Part shown: piece by piece, positions 45,499-54,868 of the stretch
Layout: each line of letters begins with the position of its first letter
Numbering within the stretch: position 1 is the stretch's first letter
From: Parvibaculaceae bacterium
GTDB lineage: Bacteria; Pseudomonadota; Alphaproteobacteria; Parvibaculales; Parvibaculaceae
Direction: 5' to 3'
DNA: 64,000 nucleotides
Assembly: GCA_029209985.1 (NCBI GenBank)
Contig: JARGNZ010000016.1
Span: forward strand, 1-64,000
Program-made: the position numbers and the translations under genes
Notes under the pieces: generated by a model
What the model saw: only the letters and a program-made list of their open reading frames with translations
The model's database searches: none
What the model was told of the DNA's origin: nothing

Positions 45499-46508
45499 CT
45501 CATCGACCTCCGAGTGTAAATGATAAGCCATAGGAAGAAGGGCGCACCCAGCAAGGCAGTGACAACACCCAATTTAAGCTCGATCGCGCCGGGGGCAATG
45601 CGCACGGCGATATCTGCCAGCACCAATATTAAAGCGCCGAGCAACCCACTCGGCAAGAGCAAACGGCCGGGGTCGTGTTGCGTAAGAGGGCGCACCAGAT
45701 GGGGTGCGATCAAGCCGATAAAACTGACAGTGCCGCAAATGGCAACGCTTGCACCGACACTCAGCGCCGCGCCAAAAATCACCTGCAACCGCAAGCGTTT
45801 CAAATTAACCCCCATAGAAGCTGCTGTGTCCTCGCCAAGGGTGAGGGCGGGCAGGTCGCGTGCGGCAGCAAATAACAAGGTAAGGCCCACAGCCATGAAA
45901 GGACCAGACAAGGCAAGGTCAGAATAGGACCGGTTGGAAAGCGACCCGAGAAGCCACATGACAATATCACTGAGAGAATAGGGGTTGGGTGCAAGGTTCA
46001 TTGCCAAGGATGTGAGAGCAACAGCTAAGCTGGAGATAGCCACACCCGCTAAAATTAATGTCAAGATACTGGTGTCACGGCCCGCCAACCAAATCAGAAT
46101 AAACATCGCACCAATGGCAAAGATGATCGCCAATGCCGGAACGGAAAAAGCATAGACCGAACTTAACCCAAAGTAGATGGCGATGACGGCACCCAGTCCG
46201 GCACTTGAGGAAATACCAATGACACCGGGGTCGGCAAGGGGGTTGCGCAGCAAACCCTGTAAGGCAGCCCCCGCAGTGCCCAGGCACCCACCGACTAATG
46301 CACCTAGCACAATACGCGGCAGGCGGATGTCTTGAATGATATAGATATACCGTTGATCCCCAATGCCCAGCAGGCCTTGCGTAGCATCAGCCACTCCCAA
46401 AGGAGCATAGCCCAAGAACAACCCCACAAACATCATCAGCCCCAAGCAGGTGGCGAGCGTGAGATTGAGCCCGTAAGGGTGGGTTCGTAGGAAAGAGAGG
46501 AAAGCCAT
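45495..46508 (-). CDS. btuC: Cobalamin-type ABC transporter permease
   Basis: A 337-residue FecCD/BtuC-family permease with about ten helices. The family motif RLPRIVLGALVGGCLGTAGA continues as ALQGLLRNPLADPGVIGIS, and late SFIGLIAPHLVRPLTQHDPG is the coupling-helix region that contacts BtuD. It carries cobalamin or cobinamide from the periplasmic BtuF homologue into the cytoplasm. It starts 35 bases after cobO. Confidence 0.93.
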   Translation of the reverse strand: MAFLSFLRTHPYGLNLTLATCLGLMMFVGLFLGYAPLGVADATQGLLGIGDQRYIYIIQDIRLPRIVLGALVGGCLGTAGAALQGLLRNPLADPGVIGISSSAGLGAVIAIYFGLSSVYAFSVPALAIIFAIGAMFILIWLAGRDTSILTLILAGVAISSLAVALTSLAMNLAPNPYSLSDIVMWLLGSLSNRSYSDLALSGPFMAVGLTLLFAAARDLPALTLGEDTAASMGVNLKRLRLQVIFGAALSVGASVAICGTVSFIGLIAPHLVRPLTQHDPGRLLLPSGLLGALILVLADIAVRIAPGAIELKLGVVTALLGAPFFLWLIIYTRRSMR

Positions 46509-46542
46509 GAATGCTGCCTTTGCCGATTAAAATCAATATCGT

Positions 46543-47160
46543 TTAAAAATCAATGCCGCGTCGTGCTTTGAAACCCGCTTCAAAAGGATGCTTCGTCGCT
46601 TCCATCTGTGTCACCAAATCGGCCTGTTCTAGCAGCTCTGGTTTGGCATTTCGCCCGGTGATCAAAACGGAGGTCCGTTTGTCACGCTGGCTTAGCCCGT
46701 CCATGACCTCTGCAATGTCGAGGTAATCATACCGCAAAACGATATTCAGCTCATCTAGAACCACAAGGTCGTAGTCTCCCGACGCCATTAGGTCGAGGGA
46801 CACAGCCCACGCCGCACGGGCCGCTTCAATGTCTTGAGACTTATCCTGTGTATCCCAAGTAAAGCCTTTGCCCATTGTATGCCATGTCACAAGGTCTGAA
46901 TTTTTTTCAAAGAACATGCGTTCTCCGGTTTTCCAGTTTCCTTTGACATATTGCACAACGGCGACTTTATGCCCCCACCCGAGCGCCCGAATAACAGTGC
47001 CAAGAGCGGAAGTGGACTTGCCTTTACCATCACCTGTGTTGACCAAGATGAACCCTCGGTCGGCTTCTTTCTTTTCAGAGATTTTTTTACGTTGGGCGGC
47101 TTGAACGTCTTTCATCCGCGCGGTGTGCGCCTCATTGCCTGAGGGGGTATCTTGTGTCAT
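46543..47160 (-). CDS. cobO: Cob(I)yrinic acid a,c-diamide adenosyltransferase
   Basis: A 205-residue CobA/CobO-type corrinoid adenosyltransferase. It has the P-loop ILVNTGDGKGKSTSALGTVI, GWGHKVAVVQYVKGNWKTGE, and DLVVLDELNIVLRYDYLD. It adds the 5'-deoxyadenosyl group from ATP to cobalt. The ATG at 47160 overlaps the preceding stop (ATGA); the longer frame to 47241 lies inside that gene. The C-terminus HPFEAGFKARRGIDF is typical. Confidence 0.95.
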   Translation of the reverse strand: MTQDTPSGNEAHTARMKDVQAAQRKKISEKKEADRGFILVNTGDGKGKSTSALGTVIRALGWGHKVAVVQYVKGNWKTGERMFFEKNSDLVTWHTMGKGFTWDTQDKSQDIEAARAAWAVSLDLMASGDYDLVVLDELNIVLRYDYLDIAEVMDGLSQRDKRTSVLITGRNAKPELLEQADLVTQMEATKHPFEAGFKARRGIDF

Positions 47161-48167
47161 TCGATGTCTCCAAAAGTTGAAAGAGCCTGCTTCAATCGTG
47201 CAAGGCTTGTCATGTCGGCAGGCAGGCCAAAACGAAGCCAAGTCGGGTGTTTCTCAAATCGGCGCACATAAAGCCCAACGCGTGCAAGGTGGGTAAAGAG
47301 GGCGGGGGCGTGGGCGTGTTGCGCGAGGCAAAAGAGGTTGGTGCCACCGACCAAGTCTAAGCCAGCATAACGCAATAGGGTCTCAAGCTCGTGCATCCGG
47401 GATTTATGTTGATCTCGGATGCGGTCAATCCATACCGTGTCTTGATAGGCCGCGGCACCAATACGCAACGCCTGCGTACTAACGGCCCATGGCCCTATGG
47501 CCTGTGTAATCAGGCGGCCAAGCGGATGGGGGCTTAATATGCCCCCAAGGCGCACCCCAGCGAGGCCAAAAAACTTGCCAAAGCTCCGCAAGATAATCAA
47601 CCCATCGGCGCCTGCGTGGGAAGCAAAACTTGTGCTCGGAGAAATATCTCCAAAAGCCTCATCAATAATCAGCCAGCCTCCTTTTGCCGCTTGGCGCTGG
47701 CGCAAGCGTTCTAGTTCAGCTTGCGCAACGAGGGTGCCGTCTGGATTGTTCGGATTGACAAGGACCAAGACGTCAGCTTGCGCTGTGATCGCGTCTGACA
47801 AAGGAAGCGTGGTCACGTCGTGTCCCCCACTGTGCCAAGCATGCGCATGTTCTTCATAGGTTGGTCCAGCAATAACAATGCGGGAGCGCGGCAGCACGCG
47901 CGGCAATAGGGATATCCCAATCTGAGAGCCGGGCATAAGAGTCACCGTGTCAGGGGCGCAGCCAAGGTAGTGGGCCATGCTCTCCCGGCAAGCTTGTTCG
48001 TCAGCGTGGCTTGGAAGAGCGGTTAAATCCAACGGAAGCGAGTCATACGGATAAGGCCAAGGACTAATGCCTGTGCTCAGGTCAATCCAAGGGGTGGGGG
48101 CGTTTGGATAGGCTTGGATAATTGCCCCAAGGTCGCCCCCATGGGCGATGTCATGCGTGTTAGTCAA
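47157..48167 (-). CDS. cobD: Threonine-phosphate decarboxylase (CobD/CobC, PLP enzyme)
   Basis: About 336 residues of the aminotransferase fold I. Motifs: PWIDLSTGISPWPYP, LVLVNPNNPDGTLVAQAEL, WLIIDEAFGD and the PLP lysine in LRSFGKFFGLAGVRLG. It decarboxylates L-threonine phosphate to aminopropanol phosphate, the linker between the corrin ring and nucleotide loop (CobD of Salmonella, CobC of Pseudomonas). The start is uncertain: a TTG at 48167 overlaps the cbiB stop by 8 bases and gives the family length, while an ATG at 48224 lies inside cbiB. I chose the TTG. Confidence 0.88.
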   Translation of the reverse strand: MTNTHDIAHGGDLGAIIQAYPNAPTPWIDLSTGISPWPYPYDSLPLDLTALPSHADEQACRESMAHYLGCAPDTVTLMPGSQIGISLLPRVLPRSRIVIAGPTYEEHAHAWHSGGHDVTTLPLSDAITAQADVLVLVNPNNPDGTLVAQAELERLRQRQAAKGGWLIIDEAFGDISPSTSFASHAGADGLIILRSFGKFFGLAGVRLGGILSPHPLGRLITQAIGPWAVSTQALRIGAAAYQDTVWIDRIRDQHKSRMHELETLLRYAGLDLVGGTNLFCLAQHAHAPALFTHLARVGLYVRRFEKHPTWLRFGLPADMTSLARLKQALSTFGDIE

Positions 48168-49164
48168 GGAGCACCGTCCCCAACCATGCGGCTGACATAA
48201 ACCCAAAAAGAAGGGCGCAGGCATAACCCGCCCGCACATAGACACACAGGCCGCGTTTAATATCACCTGCGTTTACATCTGTGCGTCCGTCACCAAGCCA
48301 AGCCCCTTCCACATGGCGTGCCCCATAGTGGCGAGGTCCGCCGAGGCGAACATCCAGTGCGCCTGCCATGGCAGCTTCCGGCCAGCCAGCATTCCATGAA
48401 AGATGCAGGGGGGCATCGCGCCGAACAATTTTATAAATACGATTTTGGTGAGAAGACGGCAGCGCGACAAGATAAAGGAAGGCCGCGGCCAATCGTGCAG
48501 GAATGTAGTTTAGGACATCATCAAGACGGGCAGCGCATTTGCCGAAATATTCATATTGTGCGTTGCGGTGTCCGATCATGCTATCGGCTGTGTTGACGGC
48601 TTTATAAAGTGCAATGCCGGGCAGGCCAAAAACCACGCCCCAAAACAGAGGAGCAACCACACCGTCAGAAAAGTTTTCAGCCAAGCTTTCAAGGGCAGCA
48701 CGGGCAACACCTGCTTCATCTAATTGGGCAGGGTCGCGCCCCACCAAAAGGGAAATGGCGTGGCGACCCCCCTCCAAGCCCTGTTCTGCCAAGGCGTGGG
48801 CGACCATGGCCACATGCTCATAAAGGCTCCGGCCCGCCAATAAGGTGGCGGCAGCGATACAAAGGCCGATGATCCCGTAGGGCAGGTGAAGCAAGAGTGT
48901 TTGCACAAAATAGCTCGTCCCCCCCACAACCATGAGCAAGAAACCCAGCGCCAAGCCACCGCTTAAAAACTGTACCTTGTTTGAGGAGTCGGGTTTGTTG
49001 AAGGTACGCTCCAACAAAGACAGCAAAGCCCCCATCCAACTAACCGGGTGGCCGATGGCTTTGAAAAGTGCAGGTGGATAGCCAATCATGGCCTCTAACA
49101 GCAGGCCAGCAACTATAATAAGGCCCGAGCCAAATGGATGGACGACGAAATCACTGGCGGTCAT
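48160..49164 (-). CDS. cbiB: Adenosylcobinamide-phosphate synthase (CbiB)
   Basis: About 334 residues, an integral membrane protein with several helices. Motifs: EAMIGYPPALFKAIGHPVSW near the start, AARAALESLAENFSDGVVAPLFW in the middle (written here in two overlapping parts, ARAALESLAENFSDG and GVVAPLFW), and KAVNTADSMIGHRN. It attaches aminopropanol phosphate to adenosylcobyric acid. The ATG at 49164 has GAGGAA 7 bases upstream and overlaps the btuF 3' end by 14 bases. Homologues are named cobD in the aerobic pathway. Confidence 0.92.
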   Translation of the reverse strand: MTASDFVVHPFGSGLIIVAGLLLEAMIGYPPALFKAIGHPVSWMGALLSLLERTFNKPDSSNKVQFLSGGLALGFLLMVVGGTSYFVQTLLLHLPYGIIGLCIAAATLLAGRSLYEHVAMVAHALAEQGLEGGRHAISLLVGRDPAQLDEAGVARAALESLAENFSDGVVAPLFWGVVFGLPGIALYKAVNTADSMIGHRNAQYEYFGKCAARLDDVLNYIPARLAAAFLYLVALPSSHQNRIYKIVRRDAPLHLSWNAGWPEAAMAGALDVRLGGPRHYGARHVEGAWLGDGRTDVNAGDIKRGLCVYVRAGYACALLFGFMSAAWLGTVLLD

Positions 49165-50062
49165 CTGCGCTTTCCTCATGTGAGGGCGCAAGCAGCTTGT
49201 GCCGCGCATCCAAAATACGTTCAGCTGCAAACAAGTTAAACCAAGCCGAACACGATAGCTCATCACTGGGGATGTGAACCGTAGGTGTATTTTTGAGGAT
49301 TTGGCGTAGAAAATTATGACGGGCGATTGACCAATGATTTTGGTGATTGGTCTTGAGATCGAAATACCCGGTCACAACAAGTTCTGGTGGGGTGAGGACC
49401 ATGGCTTCTAGGTTGAGCGGCACCCAGCCAGTACGGCCCGTGTGCGCCATGAGATTGTCAACGCCCCCTAGGTTCAAAAGTTGATCCACATAAGTTTCCC
49501 CGCCAGTTGTGGAGCTGGAGGGCGTAATGTAAATCGCAGAAGGGTTGTGCGTATGCGCATATTCTTTGAGCCGCGCATGGCGGGCATCAAATTCATCAAT
49601 CAACGCGTGCGCGCGGTCCATCTGGTCTAAGGCCTCACCTGCAATCAGCAAGTTATTGCGCATGATTTCAATGGAGTGACCGTTTTCTATTTTAGCAACC
49701 GGCAGGCCAAAGCGCGCCAGAACTTCCGTCGCTTCATAGCCGCCCCCCCATTGGCGTATCACCTTGTCGGGGCCAAGCATAAGCACTTCTTCTGCGGTGG
49801 AGCGCACAGTAGGCACCCCAACCGCTTTATCGCGCATATAAGAATATTCTGACTGAGCAGCAGGCGAGAGCGCAAGGATTTGCGACCGATCTGCCAAGGC
49901 CAGAACATACTGATCCGCACAATGATCTAAAGAAACAACACGTGGTTTTACAGAAGAGGGAGAGGGGTTGCTGGGTGAGCTCTCCAAAGCCCCAGCCCCA
50001 GACGCTGCCCCAAAAAGGGCAGTGCCGACAAAAAGGGCCAGAGCTTTGGAGAAATATGTCAT
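49151..50062 (-). CDS. btuF: Periplasmic corrinoid-binding protein
   Basis: A 303-residue class III substrate-binding protein. The first ~25 residues form a signal peptide (LALFVGTALFGAASGAGA). The core begins PRVVSLDHCADQYVLALADR and has VGVPTVRSTAEEVLMLGPD and a long linking helix, the BtuF/FhuD architecture. It delivers the corrinoid from the TonB receptor to BtuCD. Its ATG shares one base with the btuB stop (TGATG), a sign of tight coupling. Confidence 0.9.
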   Translation of the reverse strand: MTYFSKALALFVGTALFGAASGAGALESSPSNPSPSSVKPRVVSLDHCADQYVLALADRSQILALSPAAQSEYSYMRDKAVGVPTVRSTAEEVLMLGPDKVIRQWGGGYEATEVLARFGLPVAKIENGHSIEIMRNNLLIAGEALDQMDRAHALIDEFDARHARLKEYAHTHNPSAIYITPSSSTTGGETYVDQLLNLGGVDNLMAHTGRTGWVPLNLEAMVLTPPELVVTGYFDLKTNHQNHWSIARHNFLRQILKNTPTVHIPSDELSCSAWFNLFAAERILDARHKLLAPSHEESADDRQ

Positions 50063-51903
50063 CAGTGGAAACGAATGCCTACGTAGCCGGAAAGGTCAGG
50101 CGTACCATACCGGTAAATGTCCTGATATTCCTCGTTAAAGAGGTTTTCAACGCGTGCATATACCTCGAAGTTCTCATTGACCCGGTATGAACCACGCAAG
50201 TCAACGCGGGTCCAGCTGTCCAATGTCACACTTGCGGACTCATATTCTTCGCCGTTGTAGACAACATCAGCACCCAGAACAATGTCGTCTGTGGCAAAGA
50301 CTGTCAGGTGAGCCGAGCCGAGTTGTTCTGGTGTGCGGCGCAATTGAGTAGACGCATTGTTTTCATGCGTGTCTTGGAAAGTATAATTCGCAGAGACCTC
50401 AACCCAATCTAATGGACGTGCAGTGGTGATGACTTCCCACCCTTTACTTTTCACCCGGTCAAGGTTTTCATATCGGCCACCTTGATAATCAATTTGATTG
50501 CGAATGCGCTGATTGAAGTAATTCACTTCAACCGACAAACGGTCATCAAGCAAACGCTGTTCGATGCCGGCATCCCAGCCGATGGATTCTTCAGGAAGCA
50601 AATCTTCGTTCGGTCCTGTTAAGCAGCCGTAGCCAGTGTAGCAAGCCGTCAACTGGAAAGGTGTTGGCGTTTTGAAGCCTTCACCCCAGCTTGCTCGGAA
50701 GGTCGTGCCCGTTGTGTCCAAGTGGTAAGCACCGGTGAAGCGCATTGTATTGGCGGTGCCGGTTAGGTCGTGGTTGTCGTGGCGCAGACCGCCAACAAGG
50801 GAAAGCCCTTCAAAAGGCACCACTTGAGCTTGCCCATAAAAACTGTTTGTCGTGCCGGAATAGCCCGTGCCCGTTTCAGTTTTTTCCGTTTCAGCCCCAC
50901 CAACCAAGGTGACAAAGTCATGCGGGGTTACCGTTGCCTGATAGCTGAAGTTTGTGCGCTTGCCCATAAAGGGGCTGACAAATCCACCAGAATGAGAGTC
51001 GCGGTTGATTTTGCTGTAGCCGGCTTCAAATGTGTTGAGAAGGACGCCGTTAAAAACAGACCAATCAATTTTGCCGGACGCTGTGATTTCACGATTTTCG
51101 CCAAATGAGTCGTAGGAGTCGCTGGTGGAGTTATCGAACTCATTTTCAGACAGAGCGTATTGGAATGACCCTTGTGCCCGCAAGTTGGATAAAATGTCGA
51201 TGCCTGCTGCTGCGCTGAAGATTTGGTTTTCGTAGCTATCAGCTTCATCGCCGCCAAGGTTTTCGTCATACTTGGAAATGCCGCTGCTGCGTACGGTAGA
51301 GAGAGACAGGCGATAATCGACCTTTTCGTCGCTGCCCGCAGCCGTTCCGCCAAAGCGAGAAGTGCCGTAAGAGCCTGTTTCCGCAAAACCTGAAAAGGTA
51401 AGGGGACCTTTGCCGCGTTTTGTGGTGATGCTGACAACACCGCCAAGGGCATCAGACCCGTAGAGGGTGGATTGGGGGCCGCGCAATACTTCGATACGCT
51501 CAATGCTATAAACATCAAGGTTGGCGAAGTTGAACGAGTTCGACGTGCCCGCAGGGTCGTTGACTTCAACGCCATCAATCAAAACCATCGTCTGGCCACT
51601 TGCCGCACCGCGAATGCGAATGCTGGCGGTGCCACCGAATGCCCCATTTTGACTGATTTGAACACCGGGCATGGCGCGCAAAACATCAAGCGCAAATTGA
51701 TACTGGCGCTCTTCAATTTCAGCGGCTGTGATAACAGATACGCTGCTACCCACCTGCTCAATAGGTGTTTCTGTTTTTGTTGCCGTCACGACGATTTCGT
51801 CGAGCTTAATCGTGGAAGTTGTTTCAGAATCTGCAGCAATAGCGGTTGATGTTAGCGCAAATGCAGATGCTGATATGAGAAGTCCGTATTTTACAAACGT
51901 CAT
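50062..51903 (-). CDS. btuB: TonB-dependent cobalamin receptor
   Basis: A 613-residue outer-membrane receptor. A signal peptide (~23 residues, ending TAIAA) is followed by the Ton box DEIVVTATKT (about 34-43). The plug domain has SVSVITAAEIEERQ, MVLIDGVEVNDPAG, and IERIEVLRGPQSTLYGSDAL. The barrel ends YVGIRFH; the terminal His after Phe is slightly unusual. A cobalamin riboswitch upstream on the same strand defines the ligand class. The ribosome site AGAGGG lies 7 bases before the ATG. Confidence 0.94.
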   Translation of the reverse strand: MTFVKYGLLISASAFALTSTAIAADSETTSTIKLDEIVVTATKTETPIEQVGSSVSVITAAEIEERQYQFALDVLRAMPGVQISQNGAFGGTASIRIRGAASGQTMVLIDGVEVNDPAGTSNSFNFANLDVYSIERIEVLRGPQSTLYGSDALGGVVSITTKRGKGPLTFSGFAETGSYGTSRFGGTAAGSDEKVDYRLSLSTVRSSGISKYDENLGGDEADSYENQIFSAAAGIDILSNLRAQGSFQYALSENEFDNSTSDSYDSFGENREITASGKIDWSVFNGVLLNTFEAGYSKINRDSHSGGFVSPFMGKRTNFSYQATVTPHDFVTLVGGAETEKTETGTGYSGTTNSFYGQAQVVPFEGLSLVGGLRHDNHDLTGTANTMRFTGAYHLDTTGTTFRASWGEGFKTPTPFQLTACYTGYGCLTGPNEDLLPEESIGWDAGIEQRLLDDRLSVEVNYFNQRIRNQIDYQGGRYENLDRVKSKGWEVITTARPLDWVEVSANYTFQDTHENNASTQLRRTPEQLGSAHLTVFATDDIVLGADVVYNGEEYESASVTLDSWTRVDLRGSYRVNENFEVYARVENLFNEEYQDIYRYGTPDLSGYVGIRFH

Positions 51904-52083
51904 AGCAAGGCCCTCTGACCAAAATTTAAGAGGACAGCAGACGCATGGATGCAGGAGATTAAAACATCACCGAAGACGCCCATAACCTATCTAGATCCAG
52001 CAAAGCTGATCCTCAACCAAGTTATGTCGTCGCAACGGAAGGCCGTGCCCGTGAACTCACCCGGTTCTGGGACGGACGACACG
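51904..52083 (-). promoter_or_regulatory. Leader between riboswitch and btuB
   Basis: A 180-base untranslated leader. I find no strong terminator hairpin with a T-tract, so the riboswitch more likely acts on btuB translation or uses Rho. A seven-codon mini-ORF (ATG at 51946 to TAA at 51926) ends 23 bases before the btuB start; it may be chance. The btuB ribosome site AGAGGG is at its 3' end. Confidence 0.5.
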
Positions 52084-52250
52084 ATGGCAGGTTTCCTGGC
52101 TTGTGCTTCATCGCCCTGTATCACCTTCCCGATGCCCTTCAAAAGGCCTCAGTGGTATGGGTTTCCCCAAGATACAGCGCTCGTCACATACAGTTGCGGG
52201 TACAGCTTCGGGTTTAAACCGAATTCCCTTTTACCCCCGAGGGGCACCAT
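52084..52250 (-). promoter_or_regulatory. Cobalamin riboswitch
   Basis: On the minus strand all conserved blocks of the cobalamin riboswitch class are present in order: GGTGCC with a C/G-rich hairpin, TAAAAGGGAA, a CCGAAGCTGTACCCGCAACTG segment (written GAAGCTG, CCCGCAACTG), GGGGAAACCCATACCACTG with the ACCACTG element, CGGGAAGG, and finally the B12 box AGCCAGGAAACCTGCC (rc of 52085-52101). It should bind adenosyl- or hydroxocobalamin and shut down the downstream uptake and synthesis operon. Confidence 0.95.
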
Positions 52251-52374
52251 CTGGAGCTTTTCTAGCGGAATTGTTGCAGTGCGACAAGGAGATTCAGCCG
52301 CTCCCTGCGATCAGGCATCCACGAACACGTGAAGCCCGTGTCCTCCTCGCAACGGTTGTCAGCACCCGGCGGAG

Positions 52375-53577
52375 TTAACTCGCGAGCCACTGGGCGAGGG
52401 CAACACCGATAAATGTCGCGGAGGCATAACCGAGCACCCCAAGCATAACCGCCGGGGTGACAAGCGTGCGCCATCCTTGTGCGGCGGCTTGGGCCGCTGC
52501 TGTGGCAGGGCCAAGGGCAACCGCATTAGACACGAGCATGGCTTCGGCCAAATCAACTTTGAAAATTTTGGTGGCGATCAACACAACGATAAGGTGCACG
52601 CTGGCCATGATGCCAACAAAGCCGAACACCGGCAGGGCTGTGCCGATCATTAAGACAACATCTGCACCCGCGCCCATAACACCAAAGAACAAATACATGA
52701 AGACCATGCCCAGTTGGAAATCCCCCTGCAGGCGTTCCATCGGCTTGGCAAAAGCATTTGCAATGATCAACGCATAGAGGGTGAGAAAGAGCATGCCATA
52801 GGAGGAGAAGTTGGCAAGCCATTCGATTTCAGCGCGCGCGCCGATACCGCCGAGAAAATTAGCGGTGAGAAAGCCGAGAAAACAACACAGGGCTGATAGA
52901 CCAAGCAATAGGGCCAAATCAAACATATGGATTTGATACCCCTCTTCTTTTTCTGCTTCAGTTTGAGCCGGCGCAGCATCTGCGGCATCCATAATCGGCG
53001 AGGGAAAAAATTTCCGTACAGCGGCCATCATGGGCAGGGTGACAATGAGAAGAAGAAAGAGCGTCGCGCCCACATTGTCTGCAGCTGCCATGGCCGAGAC
53101 AAGTGTCCCGTCATTCAGCTCCAAGGCACGTGAGGTCGCGGCAAAATTCATTGACCCCCCAATCCAGCTTGCCCCTAAAATACTGGCGATTTTGGCAGCT
53201 TGAGGGCCTAAGTCGATGAGGTGATACCCCGCCACGACACCGGCGATGGTGCCCAAGGTGGCAATGACAAAGGTAATGAGCATCGGCCCCGCCACAGGCA
53301 AAATGCGGCGCAGGTCAGCGCGGAATAAAAGGAGGGGAATGGCCAAGGGAACCGCATAAGACCACACCATATCATAAAACGAAGAGGCAAAAGGAATGAT
53401 GCGTAGGTTGGAAAGGGCCAACCCAATCAGAATGACAAGGATGACACCGGAGATTAATTGACCCAGTTTGGTTTTTTCAGACCAAAACCCAAAGGCCGTA
53501 AGCCCCAAAAATAAAGCCAAGAGACCATATGTTTGATCTGGTGCAATCAATGAAAAAGCAGCGGTGTCCATACCCAT
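52375..53577 (-). CDS. DUF819-family membrane protein
   Basis: A 400-residue integral membrane protein with about eleven helices. GASWIGGSMNFAATSRALEL and MAAADNVGATLFLLLIVTLP are the conserved segments of DUF819 (YjcL-like), a family of presumed transporters with an inverted-repeat fold. A polar loop around 195-215 (DAADAAPAQTEAEKEEG) separates two halves. Substrate unknown. It lies upstream of the riboswitch on the same strand, but the 120-base gap must hold the promoter of the cobalamin operon, so they are separate units. Confidence 0.85.
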   Translation of the reverse strand: MGMDTAAFSLIAPDQTYGLLALFLGLTAFGFWSEKTKLGQLISGVILVILIGLALSNLRIIPFASSFYDMVWSYAVPLAIPLLLFRADLRRILPVAGPMLITFVIATLGTIAGVVAGYHLIDLGPQAAKIASILGASWIGGSMNFAATSRALELNDGTLVSAMAAADNVGATLFLLLIVTLPMMAAVRKFFPSPIMDAADAAPAQTEAEKEEGYQIHMFDLALLLGLSALCCFLGFLTANFLGGIGARAEIEWLANFSSYGMLFLTLYALIIANAFAKPMERLQGDFQLGMVFMYLFFGVMGAGADVVLMIGTALPVFGFVGIMASVHLIVVLIATKIFKVDLAEAMLVSNAVALGPATAAAQAAAQGWRTLVTPAVMLGVLGYASATFIGVALAQWLAS

Positions 53578-53633
53578 CCCCTATAAATAGCTAGTAAGGG
53601 AATGTGTCTTGATTGGAGACGCAACGCAAGCGC

Positions 53634-54755
53634 CTAAAGCGCAAAACTGAGCGTCAACGACCCAAATTGATCCGGTTCTGGCTGCTGTCTAAATTCTTTT
53701 GAGCGAAAAATATGCGTGTAGGAAATCCGCGCGGTCTTGGCAACGACGGCAACAATGCCCACCCGCCCCTCAGCAACAAAGGGGTATTTGTCGACGGAAT
53801 GACTGTCGCGGAAGCTATTGCCATCTAAGAAAATATTATGTGCAACAGCGCGCCCTTCCACGCCCGCAAAGAGATACCAATCAAAGTTATCATTGGGTAT
53901 GAAAACATCAGACCCGCCAATGCCGGGGTAAATCCGGGGAGGGCCAAAGTCTTCAGGAATATCTGGTCCAATACGGAAGATACCCCCAAGTCCTGCGTGG
54001 GTCTGTACATTCCCCAGAGACACAACCCCGTAAGGGACAAAGTCGGTTTCTAGCCCAAGCAGGGCTGGGGTCTCGAAAACAGGCGAGCGTATGGAGCGTT
54101 CGAAAGTAAGGTTGATCCCAATTTCATCCTTTAACTGATTATCCCAGCCATTGGACTCTGCGACGCCGATCAGTCCGTGGTAGTCATTCTGTATCTGCTC
54201 CCCAAGGGCCGACGGCCCTACGATCCCAACATCTAATTTCCAATGATCCTGCAACGCCATGCCGCTGTCCTCATGGGTCCAAACCGACTGTAAGGCAAAG
54301 GTCAGGTGCAACCATGCGGCATAGGGGCGATCATCCACCACAAGGGCGGAAGTATCCGTATCATCAGGGGTGAACAGTTCTTGCCCCAACGCGACCGCAT
54401 ATCGATGGGAAGCACAGGAAGATTTTTTATCGATCCCAAACATGGGGACACGCGTCAGACTGTCGAGCGGGCGTGCAACGGATGCTTTGGGCGACGTGAG
54501 GTAGGAGAACTGGATGCCATTTGTATAATGTTCGTCTGAATTGGACGCCCGCGCAAAAAAGTCATTTTCCAAGGCAAAGCCAATAAAGCCATTGTCATCG
54601 GCAAGGGCAGCGGTGCATTTGGAGGCGGGGCGTTCTGGTTCTGCGTGGGCGGCAGGGACATCAGCAAAAATGCCGAGCGCCACAACAGCGCTTAAAAGCC
54701 CGTTGCGAATAGCCGCCGTAGTAAAGTAGGGCGTGAAGGAGGTATTCAGGAACAT
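53634..54755 (-). CDS. LpxR-family lipid A 3'-O-deacylase-like outer-membrane protein
   Basis: 373 residues with a signal peptide of ~38 residues ending AHA. The mature part has the LpxR pattern GFALENDFFARASNSDEHYT then NGIQFSYL, with the Asn-Asp pair and TNG motif, and GQELFTPDDT followed by DDRPYAAWLH. The rest is a 12-strand-type barrel ending FGSLTLSFAL. LpxR in Salmonella removes the 3'-acyloxyacyl group of lipid A in a calcium-dependent way. Enzyme activity here is inferred from the family. It stands alone on the minus strand. Confidence 0.82.
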   Translation of the reverse strand: MFLNTSFTPYFTTAAIRNGLLSAVVALGIFADVPAAHAEPERPASKCTAALADDNGFIGFALENDFFARASNSDEHYTNGIQFSYLTSPKASVARPLDSLTRVPMFGIDKKSSCASHRYAVALGQELFTPDDTDTSALVVDDRPYAAWLHLTFALQSVWTHEDSGMALQDHWKLDVGIVGPSALGEQIQNDYHGLIGVAESNGWDNQLKDEIGINLTFERSIRSPVFETPALLGLETDFVPYGVVSLGNVQTHAGLGGIFRIGPDIPEDFGPPRIYPGIGGSDVFIPNDNFDWYLFAGVEGRAVAHNIFLDGNSFRDSHSVDKYPFVAEGRVGIVAVVAKTARISYTHIFRSKEFRQQPEPDQFGSLTLSFAL

Positions 54756-54868
54756 CGCGCATCTTTCTGACGGTTTACGGGAAACGCATTCGAGAGAGAT
54801 TTAACACCCTGCCGCGTGAGGGTCTACATACGAAATCCAAAAGGCAACCTCTGAGACGCAAAACACAC

